DNA from: Trichoplax adhaerens
Lineage: Eukaryota > Placozoa > Uniplacotomia > Trichoplacea > Trichoplacidae
Direction of reading: 5' to 3'
DNA: 64,000 bases
Assembly: GCF_000150275.1 (NCBI RefSeq)
Contig: NW_002060945.1
Coordinates: 4,564,935 to 4,628,934 of the forward strand
The notes under the pieces are model-generated. The model saw nothing but the letters and a program-made list of their open reading frames with translations. It ran no database searches and was not told where the DNA came from. Below are positions 1 through 12,672 of the stretch, in pieces. Position numbers and translations under genes: made by a program. Positions within the stretch are counted from its first letter, which is position 1; the number at the start of each line of letters is the position of its first letter.

Positions 1-3000
1 TGGCACTTGACTGAGTTCCATTTTACCATCCTTATGTAAAAGCATACATTAATTAATTAATCAAGCATTTGCTAATCATGTAATCTACTGAACACGATTT
101 ATTGTCCATCAGCCGTAATTTGACAGTGTCATTGCAGTACAATAGTATATTCAATCTATTAAGAAACGACCCTACAGTGTTACAGGTAGTCCACCTAATC
201 TTTACTGTACGGGCAAAATATGGAATAACCTTCTCTTTCTGTATACTGTTCATAATAAGTTGCGATACTATTACTGTTTGCCTACATTTCTGTCATTTTG
301 ATGTTTATACTATCCGATCAAAATAAAGATGACGTAACATTCCATTAGAAAAAATAGCTGTAAACAAGCCGTATTTCAAGGTCATTCTATTTGGAATAAC
401 ATAGATGTTGCAAATAACTTAGCTACAAATAATGCTATAATTATACTACAGTGACTCAGCATTACTATGCTGTTGTAGTATTAAAAGTCTGAGCTAATCA
501 CGATCACCAAATATACAGAAAACAGTAACATCAAAATAACATACTATAAATTGTTATAAAGTGCAGAGAATGGAAGGGCTTTATAATTTACCTATATCTA
601 CTACCATATGCCTTATATAAGTTTATTTGTTGTTTTGATGCATATCAGTCGACATCAATCTAATGCAGTCCATCACATACAAAATTGAATAACTGCTAAC
701 GGTATACTGTAATTAATAAATTCTGAACCCGTTAAAATACATTAGGATATTTCAGTAATTATTGTAATATCCTTGATATGATAGGCTACATCTTTAAACT
801 TTAGCTAATAGGAACAATTCAAATACACGTATTGATTAGTAGTCGGCGATAGAAACCAAAGTCACTTAATACGCGAATTTATTGCGCCGTAATACATTAT
901 AAGCAGTAATATTCACTCTTCTATTATAGAGCACGTCGAAAGTTGTACAATTATCACACTGTCAGATCACCGTGAAGTGTAAATTTATTGTTTTGATTAT
1001 TATAAATAACTAGCAATTAAGGTTACAGACTAGTTCATATACTATAGAAATGTTTATAGGTAGAAATGGCTGCGATAAATCCGCAACCTTTGCATAGTAA
1101 CATGTTTAGGTTATGTTGCTAATACATAATTTAGGAGATAGATTAGGACTTATTTTAGTTGTATTAAGACATATGGTTATAATTTCATATGCTCGCATGT
1201 GTTAATTAGCGCTATGTAACAGCAGTCACTTTAATTTAGATGCAGTAATGTATTATCAGCCTCTGATGGCATTACTCCGGTTTCATGATTTGTGCGGGTG
1301 ATGTTGCATGAAAATATATAAATATTATTTAAGTTTAATGCACAAAGAAGTAAATTAAATTCAATACCGTAATTTATCGCTGATGTATAAGAGGTTAGAA
1401 TTAATTAAAAGAAAGTAGCGTACGATTGTTACAATATGCTAATCTTAAGATGCGTAATTCAAATTTTAAAGAATACCAATATACCTCTTCTGCTCGTAAT
1501 GTATTTTTGTCACAAAAATTGTACATCTATTGGTGATAGTAATACACTTGAGATTATACGAATAAATGTAGACTAAGAATTATAGCTTCAGAAATAATCA
1601 TAGCATAGATGTGCTATAAGAAAAGAATAAATATAGAACAGAATTAATTACACACAAATTGTCTTCAATTAATTACTGAATAATTGATATACCATTTCTA
1701 AACAGAGCCAGATTAGGGTAGGTTCTAAATTAGATATAACATAGCAGAGACCTTTGCTAAGACTGTACAAAAACGAGGATAAGTGATAACGAAGTTACTT
1801 TTAATAAAGCTCTACGACACAGCTTTACATACACCTCATGCGAACAACAATCTGTCGTAAGGTTAAGTAGATGTATACGGAAATCTATTTATAGATTATC
1901 AATTTATAATAATTCAGATTATTAATTTCAATGATGGTCTGAAATAGGATAGAAACTAGGTTCGTTTTATATGATGACATGTTGTGATAGCTGCTGAGCG
2001 ATTATATTTATAACTTTATCTGTATATACTGTATGCCTGATACTATTATCTCATAATAAAATCTTTCTGAAATTAAATTATATTACTTCTATTTTACTAT
2101 TTTATCACCTATCCATTATGATTGTAGACCTAGAACTGTACGAAAGACATCACAGTAGCTTTACCCATTTGTTATGCAGACCGATGGGCGGTGACTACGT
2201 CATGTATTTTTATGCATATGTAATCCTTATATAATTAGAAAACTCGTATCTGCTAGTTGTATTGTATTAAATTCTCAAAAGCGATTGATTTATGAGACTG
2301 TCATTATAATACATACTTCAATTAACCTAGACTTCCTATGCAACAGTAAACAATATGTTTCTATGCATCTATACAAAAGGAAGGGCATATCACCTCAATA
2401 GTAAATGCTATCTATAGGCGAAAAACCCTAAAGCAAAATTTTAAAATTTCTTAACATACTGCATAATAAGATACAGTTTATGTCCTCGGAAGCAGTTGTA
2501 GAATGATAACCACCTTATTTATCCATAACAGTAATCCAATTGATCAATAGCTATTATAATTACAATGTAGCATACAGTACCATATCTTCACATCACCGTG
2601 CACAGAATAATATAAATTTTTATATTGTGTCCCATCAACAAGATGCATTACTACAGGGCGTCGACCCAGGGAGAGGTGATTAATCTGATGCATTTCTAAA
2701 ACATGTATCGTACAACTGATAACGAAAATTAGATCAGTTCTATAGTAACTTAGCTTCATATTAAAAATACTTGGCAAACACAAGCTCCATCTACCGTAAG
2801 GCATATGAACGAAATTGCCTATAACTTATAAGCCAAGACAACGATACAGCAAAATCACTACATTGATGAAAAAGATAAACTACGAGAAATATAAGATTTG
2901 CGAATATAAGTGTTACAATTTACAAGTACTACTTTAGTAATCAGAGTTAAAAATAATAAATTACATGCCTTTCATAGCTAAAATTATAATTTAGCTGAAG

Positions 3001-5730
3001 AGCGGCGACTAATAATCACGTTCAATTGAAGAAAAATTAAGAATCTGTTAGCTTTTTAATTGCCCGGCGTCTAATCTAACGCGGGCTAACTTCTGTTAGG
3101 AAGCTATAATTACTTTATTGTTAAAAATTGTTTAGTAGCAACAGCCTATATAGAATCGATCCATTGAGAGTAATTTTAATTTCTACTTGTAATTTATTAA
3201 TCAATCAAGGTGGCTTAATCAATTTAATATCAGCCCACGATACGCTCATTTTAAAGTACTAGAGCATCATCAAATATTTTCCTAACTCACAGTTAAATAA
3301 ATAAAAACAACTAACAGTAATATCAATAATGATATTATGCGTCTTTAAATAAGAAGTGATCACTCGTAATTCTATACTGACATTAATCTAATGTATACCA
3401 CTAACTCCACTGGTATCTGTAAAAAGTGTAATGAAAACTTTACTTTTCTGATCTATAATAATAATACTATGTCAATTTCAGTTTCGTATTCTAATTTAAA
3501 TTACTATCGTTGTAAAACATAACATATTAAAGACTACAGTTTATTCGCTAAGACAATTAATGCTATTAATTAAACTAAAACCTTAACTGTCACAGTTATA
3601 TACCATATCTCAATTAGAAAACTCGGAATAAATATGGAGAACTTGGAAGAATATTGAGATGGAAAATATACAAAAAATTTTTCTGAGCACTTAAACTACA
3701 ATTTATTCCAATCTCCTATCTTACGAAATCAACGTAGAGGAAACAGAATCACTTTAATAGTTTTAAAAACTAATTTTAAAAGCTATCTAGAAGGAATAAG
3801 GCGATTTATGCTTATTTGACATTAATAATAGCTTTCACAACCAATGCTGCTGTCTTCAAATGTAACCTTAAAGCTAAGACTTTTCTAATTAATGAATTTT
3901 AGAACCGAAATAGCAATACTTCTCGCGGCACGGTATTCTTAATACCCATATCTTTCTCTAATCCTATTCTAGAACTTCTGAAGACGATAAAATACAGTAC
4001 ATTCTACGGTACGATCTAATAATTACAATTATTACCTCAAAGTAACGACTTTATCCTCTAGTATGATCCTCCAAACGTGTACAATAATAACTAATCAAAA
4101 TACTTATGTTTATTTTTAGATGGATAGATAATGTCGTAAAATATTACAGAATTAGCGACTCACAGAAGCAGATAAAATTTTTTTAAGATAGTTAATAGTA
4201 TATAATTAGCACAGGCATGAAATTGCACTTCTTGATTGGCTGCTATATTTTATAATCATCGATACAATTATCCCTTATTTTTACGATAGTAATTATATTT
4301 TTCTTTAATATTAGTCCGTTCAATTACATAATCAAATTATAACTATAGCTTATAGTTACATGAACAAGGCTAATCCTACAACAATTCACATATTAAAATT
4401 AAAATTATTACATCATTAATTAGCTCATAATTTTACTAGTCAATAGCTAACGATAGGAGAAATATAATAACTTTAATTTTAAGAACAGCGTATCACCGCA
4501 AGTGAATCATAAACGTAAGTAATGATATTTACATACATCACCTTTCAATTAATGCAGTGCTAATGCTATAAAGAACTAAAGATCCAATAGTTTATTATAA
4601 ACACTTCAATATTGTAACAGAAATTTTTGTCTTTATTACATTTCATGTAAATTAAACTAATTGGTCATAATACAGTAATTCTAAACGTATCGATAAGCAT
4701 CGTTAAAAAAATAACATTTTCCCATGTAGTTTACTTGTAGAATTAAAAAAATGATCAGAAACAAAGAAAGAGCCGTAATATACAGGGAAATTTTAATCAT
4801 TGATGACCTTGAATTTACATTGTACAAGATCGATATGCGGTTTATTAAGAAAAAAATGGAACTGGTGGATGGAAAATTTGTTTAGGATATGACTTGATTA
4901 AATGATAATTAAGCAATTATCAACATCAAACTTAGCGATTACTAAAAAAATTCGTCAAAATTCATTATTTATTAAACGGTTTGACGGCTAATACAATATC
5001 TATTGAAAGTTTATGAACTTGAAAAGCGTTATATAATGGTTTAGATATCATATTGAATAATATTTTTTACGCACCTTCCCATCAAAATAAATAATATAAA
5101 TAGTGAGTATGAGTGAACCCTCGTTGAGAAATGCTGCTGTTTAGATGGTAATGCATCTTGTTTCTTCGAAGACATCAGAATCTCTATTCCTTTTGAAACT
5201 ATCGCAAATATTTGTTGTCATTTTGTTAAGTCACGTAACCAAGTATTACTCTGATTATTTATCTGTTGATATTATTGTTGACTTCAAAGAGAGTAAAAAA
5301 GTATAGTTTTCAAAGATGTTGTTAAATTAAGTTTCATTGATCAAATGTTTTAGAATAACAATGAACAGCGGAAGAGAAGGAACTATATTAAAGTATTACA
5401 AATTATTTAACTGACGATAACAGACTTGGATAGTATCAAAATTATAGTTATGATATGTTCGATTTTGATCAAGATAAACATATCAATTCTTCGATAGATA
5501 CCGTATTTGTTAAAATAAATATCAATCGGTCACTACCGACAATTTTTGCTAGCATTGAAATCAATAATATGACACTCAATTAAAGATAACGCTGATACAA
5601 CAAAGCCAAAAATTCTTGCTTAATATCGATGGGAAAATGATCATGGTAAGTAATTATATTTGCATTGAAATGCCAGCATTAACTTAGCTTGTTGACATTT
5701 CGATCAATTAATTAAACTGGTAATTTAAGG
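1..5730. other. Gene-free AT-rich stretch
   Basis: I see no conserved coding exon, RNA gene or long repeat here. The few open frames are under 90 codons, show no family resemblance, and lack a convincing chain of exons with splice sites. The palindromic GTAC words so common later in the window are almost absent. It may be intergenic, or a long intron or 3' flank of a gene whose exons lie outside the window. Confidence 0.6.
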
Positions 5731-6933
5731 CTACGTTGATACTTCGTCAGCACGCGTTTGCGGCGCCACGCTACCAGGATTAAGGGAGTACGATGATGGT
5801 TCCACGCGAGATGAATTGCATCTTCGAGCAATACGGCGTATCCATTTTGGTGCATTATTTTTAAATGTTTTATTAAAGTAGCCGTAAATAATTGCGTTAT
5901 ATGCGATGCAAGTATAGTTTAAAATAATCAAAACGTTGATCACAGTGTAGATCAAGTAGAAATCTCGGATCACAATTAATTGAAAATCCACTAAGACAAA
6001 GATCAAGTAATAGGGTAAATTGGTAACGATAAATAAGACAAGGCAAGTAATAAAGATTTTAACTACTCGTCTTTTAGCTTTTAACCCATGATTCTCTTTA
6101 GTAAGTGTATCACGTCGTCCACCGGTCGTTGGTCTTGTACCAACTGGTGGTACCGTATGCTTATCGCCCGGTCCTGTTTGCCATAATTTTCTAACAATAA
6201 TTGCGTACAAGGTTGTCATAATGATAGCCGGTAATAGAAAGACAAAGATGATAAAAAGTAACCATATTATCATTTTTGAGAATTGTAAATAATATACGGA
6301 TTGGTTATGAGAATCAGTAATATTAATGTCCAATTGAGGATTTTGCGGCCAAGTTGGGACACAACGTTTAAAACCGCCGTTTAAATGGAGGATGTCAACA
6401 AAAACTCCATAAGGTGTCCAAAACAAGAATGATAATAACCAAGATGCCGGAAGAAATATATAAACTTTTACTAATGTCATTCGTAGATGGCGCTTTGTTG
6501 GATATATAACTGAAATAAAGCGATCGATGCAAATAGTCGTTAACGTAATAGATATGGACGTGATACATGATGCCGGTACAATTTGAGCCATTTTACATAC
6601 GGAGGTGCTAAACGGGTAAAAGAATAGCGTCTGAGTAGGATAGATTAGTTCGTAAGTTTTAATCGGCATTCGTATACATGCTAACAGCAATCCGGCAAGA
6701 GCCAAGTTGCATACCAATAAATTGGTCGGTGTTCGCATTTTTTTGTTTGCCAATGTAATCCATAAAATCAAAAAATTACCAGGTATAGCTACAATCATAA
6801 CCAAGATATATACAACAGTAATAACGATGAAAGCTGTTCGCATCGCTTGTTCACCAGGGCTGATAGTTGCAACAACCCCACCTGCGGTAGTTGCAATCGT
6901 GCTATTGATGGTATTATTAAAACTAGAATTCAT
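5731..6933 (-). CDS. Class A (rhodopsin-like) GPCR, intronless, orphan
   Basis: A 400-residue seven-transmembrane receptor in one exon. TM1 has the conserved Asn (N53, in PGNFLILW). TM2 reads NLALAG. The TM3 cysteine C113 can pair with C191 in extracellular loop 2. TM3 ends in DRF (137-139), a DRY variant. TM6 carries Pro307, and TM7 has NAIIY (346-350) in place of NPxxY. Asn6 and Asn10 are glycosylation sequons in the short N-terminus. After TM7 come a basic stretch (363-371) and a Ser-rich tail, as expected of a cytoplasmic C-terminus. Family features that have changed: Asp2.50 is Gly81, CWxP is TNLP, and the TM7 Pro is Ala. The position of the opsin retinal lysine (six before the NPxxY Asn) is Tyr340, so it is not a retinal-binding opsin. 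The ligand cannot be told; a peptide-receptor-like fold is a guess. The start at 6933 is the first ATG and precedes TM1 by about 33 residues. Upstream DNA has only two weak palindrome words. Confidence 0.9.
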   Translation of the reverse strand: MNSSFNNTINSTIATTAGGVVATISPGEQAMRTAFIVITVVYILVMIVAIPGNFLILWITLANKKMRTPTNLLVCNLALAGLLLACIRMPIKTYELIYPTQTLFFYPFSTSVCKMAQIVPASCITSISITLTTICIDRFISVIYPTKRHLRMTLVKVYIFLPASWLLSFLFWTPYGVFVDILHLNGGFKRCVPTWPQNPQLDINITDSHNQSVYYLQFSKMIIWLLFIIFVFLLPAIIMTTLYAIIVRKLWQTGPGDKHTVPPVGTRPTTGGRRDTLTKENHGLKAKRRVVKIFITCLVLFIVTNLPYYLIFVLVDFQLIVIRDFYLIYTVINVLIILNYTCIAYNAIIYGYFNKTFKNNAPKWIRRIARRCNSSRVEPSSYSLNPGSVAPQTRADEVST

Positions 6934-9900
6934 ATTGACGTTCTGTGATGTGCACCTACCGATAATTTGATAGACGATTTCAATTTCTAAAGCTATAAAT
7001 TATGATTTAATGAATTTATTTGCGAGATTGGCGTTAAAGAGGAATACAGAATAATACGATAATTAAGCAATTAGCAATTTGAAGCTTATCAGGAAAGTGG
7101 TTTCTTAATCCTTCACTCTTACTGTACACTCTTCTTGTAGGATGCTATGATTTTTTTCAATTAATCAAGACGCTGCGGTCAAGTACAGTACCCTACCACG
7201 CGAAGTTCGATCACAAAATGTCGAAAATAACCTCTTTCACTACTATTTTGGTATAATTTAAGGCTATAGGATCATGATTTTAACTATAGGCCCGGTGGAA
7301 CTAAAAAAATTTACTTGAAAAGGTAATTATACGTAATAAATAATATGATTTCAATAGATCTATTGAATTGACTGTCTCGAAATTGTATATTTATTTGCAT
7401 TGTCATAGTTGTTTATGCCCGGCCATGATAATAAAATTATTAATTATGCAGAATACTATATTCTTCTGTAAGTTTATAATTGGTTGCCAGATATGTCAAT
7501 ACATGGAGTAAATTGTTTGGGAATACGAAGAATTATCATCCTTCAAAGAATTGACAATAATCGGATAACCGCAGTATTGTATATCAAATTCAATAGGATT
7601 CAGTCGTTTAAGAAACGAACCCTTTTACCCGACATCATAACAAGCTATAAAATATTATTTGAAGTCTGGACACACATTGTAGCCCACTTGTTGACAGTGC
7701 TTAGGAAGTAATTTTCGTATAAATGCATACATACTTGTTTATCTCTCATATCAATTAGTACGTAACACATACGTAATTACCATTGATATGTTATACGGGA
7801 AATTACATTTAATAAGCTACTCGATGTCTTGGCACATCCTTTAATATCGATCCGGCAAATTTTTTATTTCAGTAATGGCTTGTAACATCACGATTATCAC
7901 AATAATTTAATATTATTCAATCTGTAGAATCAGTCGTGATGCTCAGTTTTATGAATTATCTAATCTACCTTTATCAAGTTTATCGACATGGTTATTGTAA
8001 CTCTTAACTACGGCTGTCATACGATACAAAAACAACATAATAATAAGATTCGCATGATTTAGCTAATACAATGAGCTTATAAGATGGATAATGATTATCT
8101 TTTGGCGTAATTAACAGCCATCTTTTACGTCATCGCCTAGAATGGAGACTATCTATTGACAATAGTTGAATATCATGCCATAAGACTTTAATAATTCAAT
8201 ATTGTTGATTTAATGTTTATGACAATCATTTCATTCATTAAATAGGTTGTGATTTCATACTACATTTGATATAGCTAATTTTAATATACACCCTACTGTC
8301 TCAATAATCAATTACAAACCACATCACATAAATTTATTATAACAATAGCTTAGTACAAATTCCATGATCTAACTGAAATAATAATATTAGTTATTCTTAT
8401 CATTTTATTTTAAGTATATCCGGTCTAGTTATGATTATTTAATTGCATTTTCTGATAAAATTGATCTCTATTTTTAGATAATCTATCATAATACTTTAAT
8501 TAACAGTTAAATACCCCATCGTGTAATGATTTTGGTTCATAAAACTTGTTTGAGTGGTAGCTATGCCTGCTTTCAAAACAATCCCAGCAATTTATTTTCA
8601 TTCTAGATGTTATCAGCTGATTCCATGAATTATAATAATGCATTATTGTACTGTAGAATCCTGCTACATACCTATACATTTTCTGTTTGACACTACCATT
8701 TAGATCACAAAAATCAAATGTATTGGGTATACGTGGTGAAAAATAAGCTATGCATCAATGTAAATGTATAACTGGAATATTAAAATAGTTTTTGTGAGCA
8801 TTACGGATAAACAAGAGTTGTTCGTTATTAAATGTTAGCTTAATAGGAAGATGAACGTTTATATCATCAAAACAATGCTGTTTATAATCCTTAGTTACAT
8901 AGATTGATCTCAAAAGGGGCCTTTTATTATAGCTGCTATCGATTACAAGAGACTATATAAAGAATTAATCAAATAGAAATGCGCAATTTCTATTTAATAA
9001 TCTTGATGTGTATCATTCCCGTATTTCGTAATAGCAACTACTAACTGCTTTTTTATAAGATTTACGCAGCCCTAGAAAGTAAATGATCAACGTAGGTTTC
9101 CAAGACAATATAAAAATTGATTACACCATGATTGTGAATATCGATTTGGTCGGTAGTCTTACGCGACAATATCGACAGTACTTTTTCTTAATTTATATGA
9201 TATAATTAGTGATTAACATATGTAATCAATAAGTAATGCTTTATCGCTGGCAAATTTTAAACAAGCTACTTGGTACATTGATGTCTTAGAAAATGCTTTC
9301 GAATTTTCAGCATCTGCTTTAATCCTTTGCAAACTTACACAACGTGATTTGAGAAATTTTTTCTTTCTCTTAACTATAAAATTAAAATATTTACAAAAAT
9401 TGATCAAACAATTAATGATAGTGTAAATATTTGTAGGGTTAAAACCAAATTTTAGAAAGGATACACTTATCAAAGATTACCAATTTCTCGAAATATTTCA
9501 AAATCTTTGATGATATTCTAGCTAAAAATTCATTGGTTAAAAATAGAAATAAACGAAAACTATCAATTCACATCCATTGGAACTTAAGTTTGTAGTTACC
9601 AATATTTATACTAATAAGACTTCTTTAACCTTGATGAGGTTATGCTATTTTAAAATATTTTTCCAATTTAGCTTATTTTACTTCGTGATTTCTCTTCACT
9701 AATGTGTCATAAATGGTAAGTATTTTCTCAATAAAAAAGTATTCTGCCTGATAAAGTATGTAACTCGACCGGAAATTAGTTTCATAACGTGTACAACCTA
9801 CTGTTCTTAAAAGTTCGCAATTTGAGATCAACAAAATCAACATTGGATAACTATTGTATAATTATACTACTTAACAACGATAATAAACAGTTTAAATCTC

Positions 9901-11300
9901 TAGCATTTTTGTGCATAAAACCCTATCCTGTCATTTCAAACATTAGTGTATCATCTTTGTATCATATTTATATGCATACAATTGGCTAATTTAGGGTATT
10001 AACTTTCACAGGTACAGGCTAATTCTCCATTATAGTTTTGCCGGCAGCAATTGTCGCCAGACATTTTTCACTATCATTCTTAACATCTTTATTGCACCTG
10101 CTACGTCCAATTTTGGATGTCTGTTAAGAGCTACCAATGCTTATCCTACCTGAAATCTTTCATCCAGAGATAATACCATAATACAAAATGATATTTACAT
10201 GTTACTTGTTGTTAATAATTAGGACTACGACTAATATGATAGAAATGTTATCGCTGGTGCTTAAATAAAATAGTAATATACTGATAAAATGACTATGAGG
10301 GCATACATGCTACTATCACGATCAAATACCTTATAACTGAAATGCTGAATGAAGATGGAAAGTTCGTTATTAATATTAATGATGTAAAGTATAAAGTTTT
10401 TATAAAGACCGTCTGGATGACGCAATTTTTATTTTTATATATAAAGCAATCTTGTTGAAATGACAAACCATGCGTTTTAAAGAAAACCGCAGCTATGTAT
10501 AGATTGTTCTTTTCTCTAAATTTTAGCCGAGGATCAATAGTCGTTCTTTAGATTTGTATTAATTAACTTTTTGCTTAGTAACTCTACTGTAAATGATGGG
10601 AAGACAGTAAATAAAAAACCCACAGATATTCAAGGGTATTGACGATCTAGGGGCCCTTCAGGCACATTTCTCCTTGTTAACTAGTACAGATAGACGATAT
10701 TTTATGAGTATACAAATTGACATAGGAGTTTGTACTTAATGCAGAACCTATTATTATTTTAATAACAACCCAATCACCAACAAGAGCAGGTTTAGATATC
10801 AAAATCAGACAAAAACAGATTTCTTATCTAAATTATTATTAATTCAAGGAACTATGATCTACTACTTGGAAATATACAATTTATGGACAGAATTAATAAA
10901 TAATGATATAGGCATCGAAGAAAGTAGTTCCGTTATACTTTAAGAAAATAACATGGTATTCTATCATGATTATTAATAATCTTTGTTAGTATATATTAAA
11001 TTTTCAAAAGGTTTACATTTTTTATTAATGTTTTCAACTATGATCCTATAATTACAATGCAGTGCTTCGTCCACTATGTAAGAAAAATAGATTTTCCTAT
11101 TTACTTCTATGACATCACCTGTGCTGCTTAATTATTATATTATGTAGAAGTGAGCGTAGTCAAAGCCCCTTTCAAACCGTATTAAGCTCCAATGATTGTA
11201 TTTACCTCATTATGAGATCATTTCCTTTATTGATAAACTATTCATGAAGTCAATATCTCTTAGGATAAATATCTACCGTACATTATACTACACATGGCTA
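6934..11300. other. Gene-free stretch with small palindromes
   Basis: No supported gene. Open frames at 7484-7711, 9213-9473 and 9789-9989 are short, AT-driven and lack splice context. A compact palindrome at 8971-8995 is listed separately. Short GTACAGTA/ACTGTACA words at about 7117-7190 lie just upstream of the GPCR start. Confidence 0.6.
8971..8995. repeat. Short inverted repeat
   Basis: AAATAGAAAT and ATTTCTATTT are perfect inverted arms around a 5-base centre GCGCA. It could fold as a small hairpin. No function is evident. Confidence 0.6.
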
Positions 11301-11349
11301 ACAGTCTACAATCACAAATACTAAGTTACATTACATAGACCGTTACAGA

Positions 11350-11661
11350 AAATGAATACGAAAAATTTATTATACACTCGTATTCATATCAGACAACTAT
11401 ATCAAATTGTTATTCACATCTAGCACTGCAATAATCTTCCGTTGAATAGGAAAATGGAATCGGTAATAGTATTGCTCTCCATTGCATGACCGATTTCAGC
11501 TCTAATCTATACAATACTATACTGGGGCTTGGTAACGAAAAGACCTTGATTCAAAATTTCACTTCTAATTGGTATAGGTGTAGAACGAACCTCTTTCATG
11601 AAAGAAGTGACATTACAGGTGCGCGCACGCTGGCATATGGAATACGAGTATACTCGTATTT
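11350..11661. repeat. Group of palindromes sharing GAATACGA
   Basis: An inverted pair ATGAATACGA...TCGTATTCAT spans about 11351-11389. At 11641-11660 the same core forms a perfect 20-base palindrome, AATACGAGTATACTCGTATT. A second perfect palindrome, TCTTTCATGAAAGA, lies between them near 11592. Such a concentration of distinct perfect palindromes in 300 bases is unusual for unconstrained sequence. Confidence 0.6.
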
Positions 11662-12024
11662 CCAGTAGTTGTGATGTAGATAGAGATACTACGGAACAGT
11701 CTAATGAATCTGATAAAAGAAAACCCGAAAAGATCTGGGTTTAAAACTCTACTTCCAGTTAGTATATACTGGAATACCATCATCTCATCACACGAGAAGC
11801 GCTATTACAGACTATGATTTACAGTTACGCGTACGTTGTTGTATGGAATACCTTCTCGAGTAGCGTTGTCTTGTAGATATACAGTACAGTAATATAATAC
11901 CCACAATACCCAGAATACAGTATGTAGGGGAAATTGTTGTATTGAACTACCGTAATTATTAATTAATAAATACAGACAGTGCTGTACTGTAGAGCGAATA
12001 GCAATCATGTGGAAGTTTATTTTA

Positions 12025-12562
12025 CCGGTGCGCTTCTACTGCACTGTACTGTACACTACAGTACTCTCAGTTAGTGCTTGATGCGGAACGCTACAGTGCG
12101 CTGCTACAGTAAAAATAATTGTACTGTATACTATGCACTGTACTAAAAAGAAAAGAGATACTGTACTGTACAGTACCAAAGAAACCCTACAGTACTATAC
12201 TGTACAGTACTGTACACTATACACTGTACGGTACTTTGCACTACTGTACTGTACTGTATGCGCTACTGTACAGAGTACAGTATACTAAAAAGAAAAGAGA
12301 TGCTGTACAGTGTACAGTACCAAAGAAACCGTACTATACTGTACACTGTACACTGTATAATGTATTGTACTGTACTGTACTGTACTGTACTAAATCAACT
12401 TAGCAGCATACTGTACCGTACTGTATTAGCAACTACTGTACTGTACAGTACGATACAGTTCTTTCTCTTCATTTTTTCTACTGTACTGTACTGTACTGTA
12501 CTGTACAGTATGCAATCTAATGTACTGTACAGTACTGTACTGTACTGTACACTGTACAGTAA
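12025..12562. repeat. Palindromic GTAC/ACTGT cluster upstream of the orphan gene
   Basis: The stretch consists largely of joined words GTACAGT, GTACTGT and GTACACT, each close to its own reverse complement. It includes an internal tandem duplication: a block starting with TACTAAAAAGAAAAGAGAT at 12141 recurs at 12283, a period of 142. Because the words lack stops in some frames they create long but meaningless open frames across 12119-12665 on both strands. The cluster ends about 110 bases before the orphan start codon and probably overlaps its promoter or 5' untranslated intron. Confidence 0.85.
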
Positions 12563-12672
12563 TACTTGTAAGGTTTTTGCATTCTTGTCGATTTTTTATG
12601 TTGAGACTAAACCACAACAGTTCATACAACTTTCATTGATTTCGTTTGATTATCTTTACAGTTAAATAAAAA

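Noticed and set aside
12119-12665. Overlapping open frames of 94 and 135 codons (+) and 67 codons (-)
   Set aside because: They translate GTAC/ACTGT repeats into YCTVLY-type strings on both strands; this is a repeat artefact, not protein.
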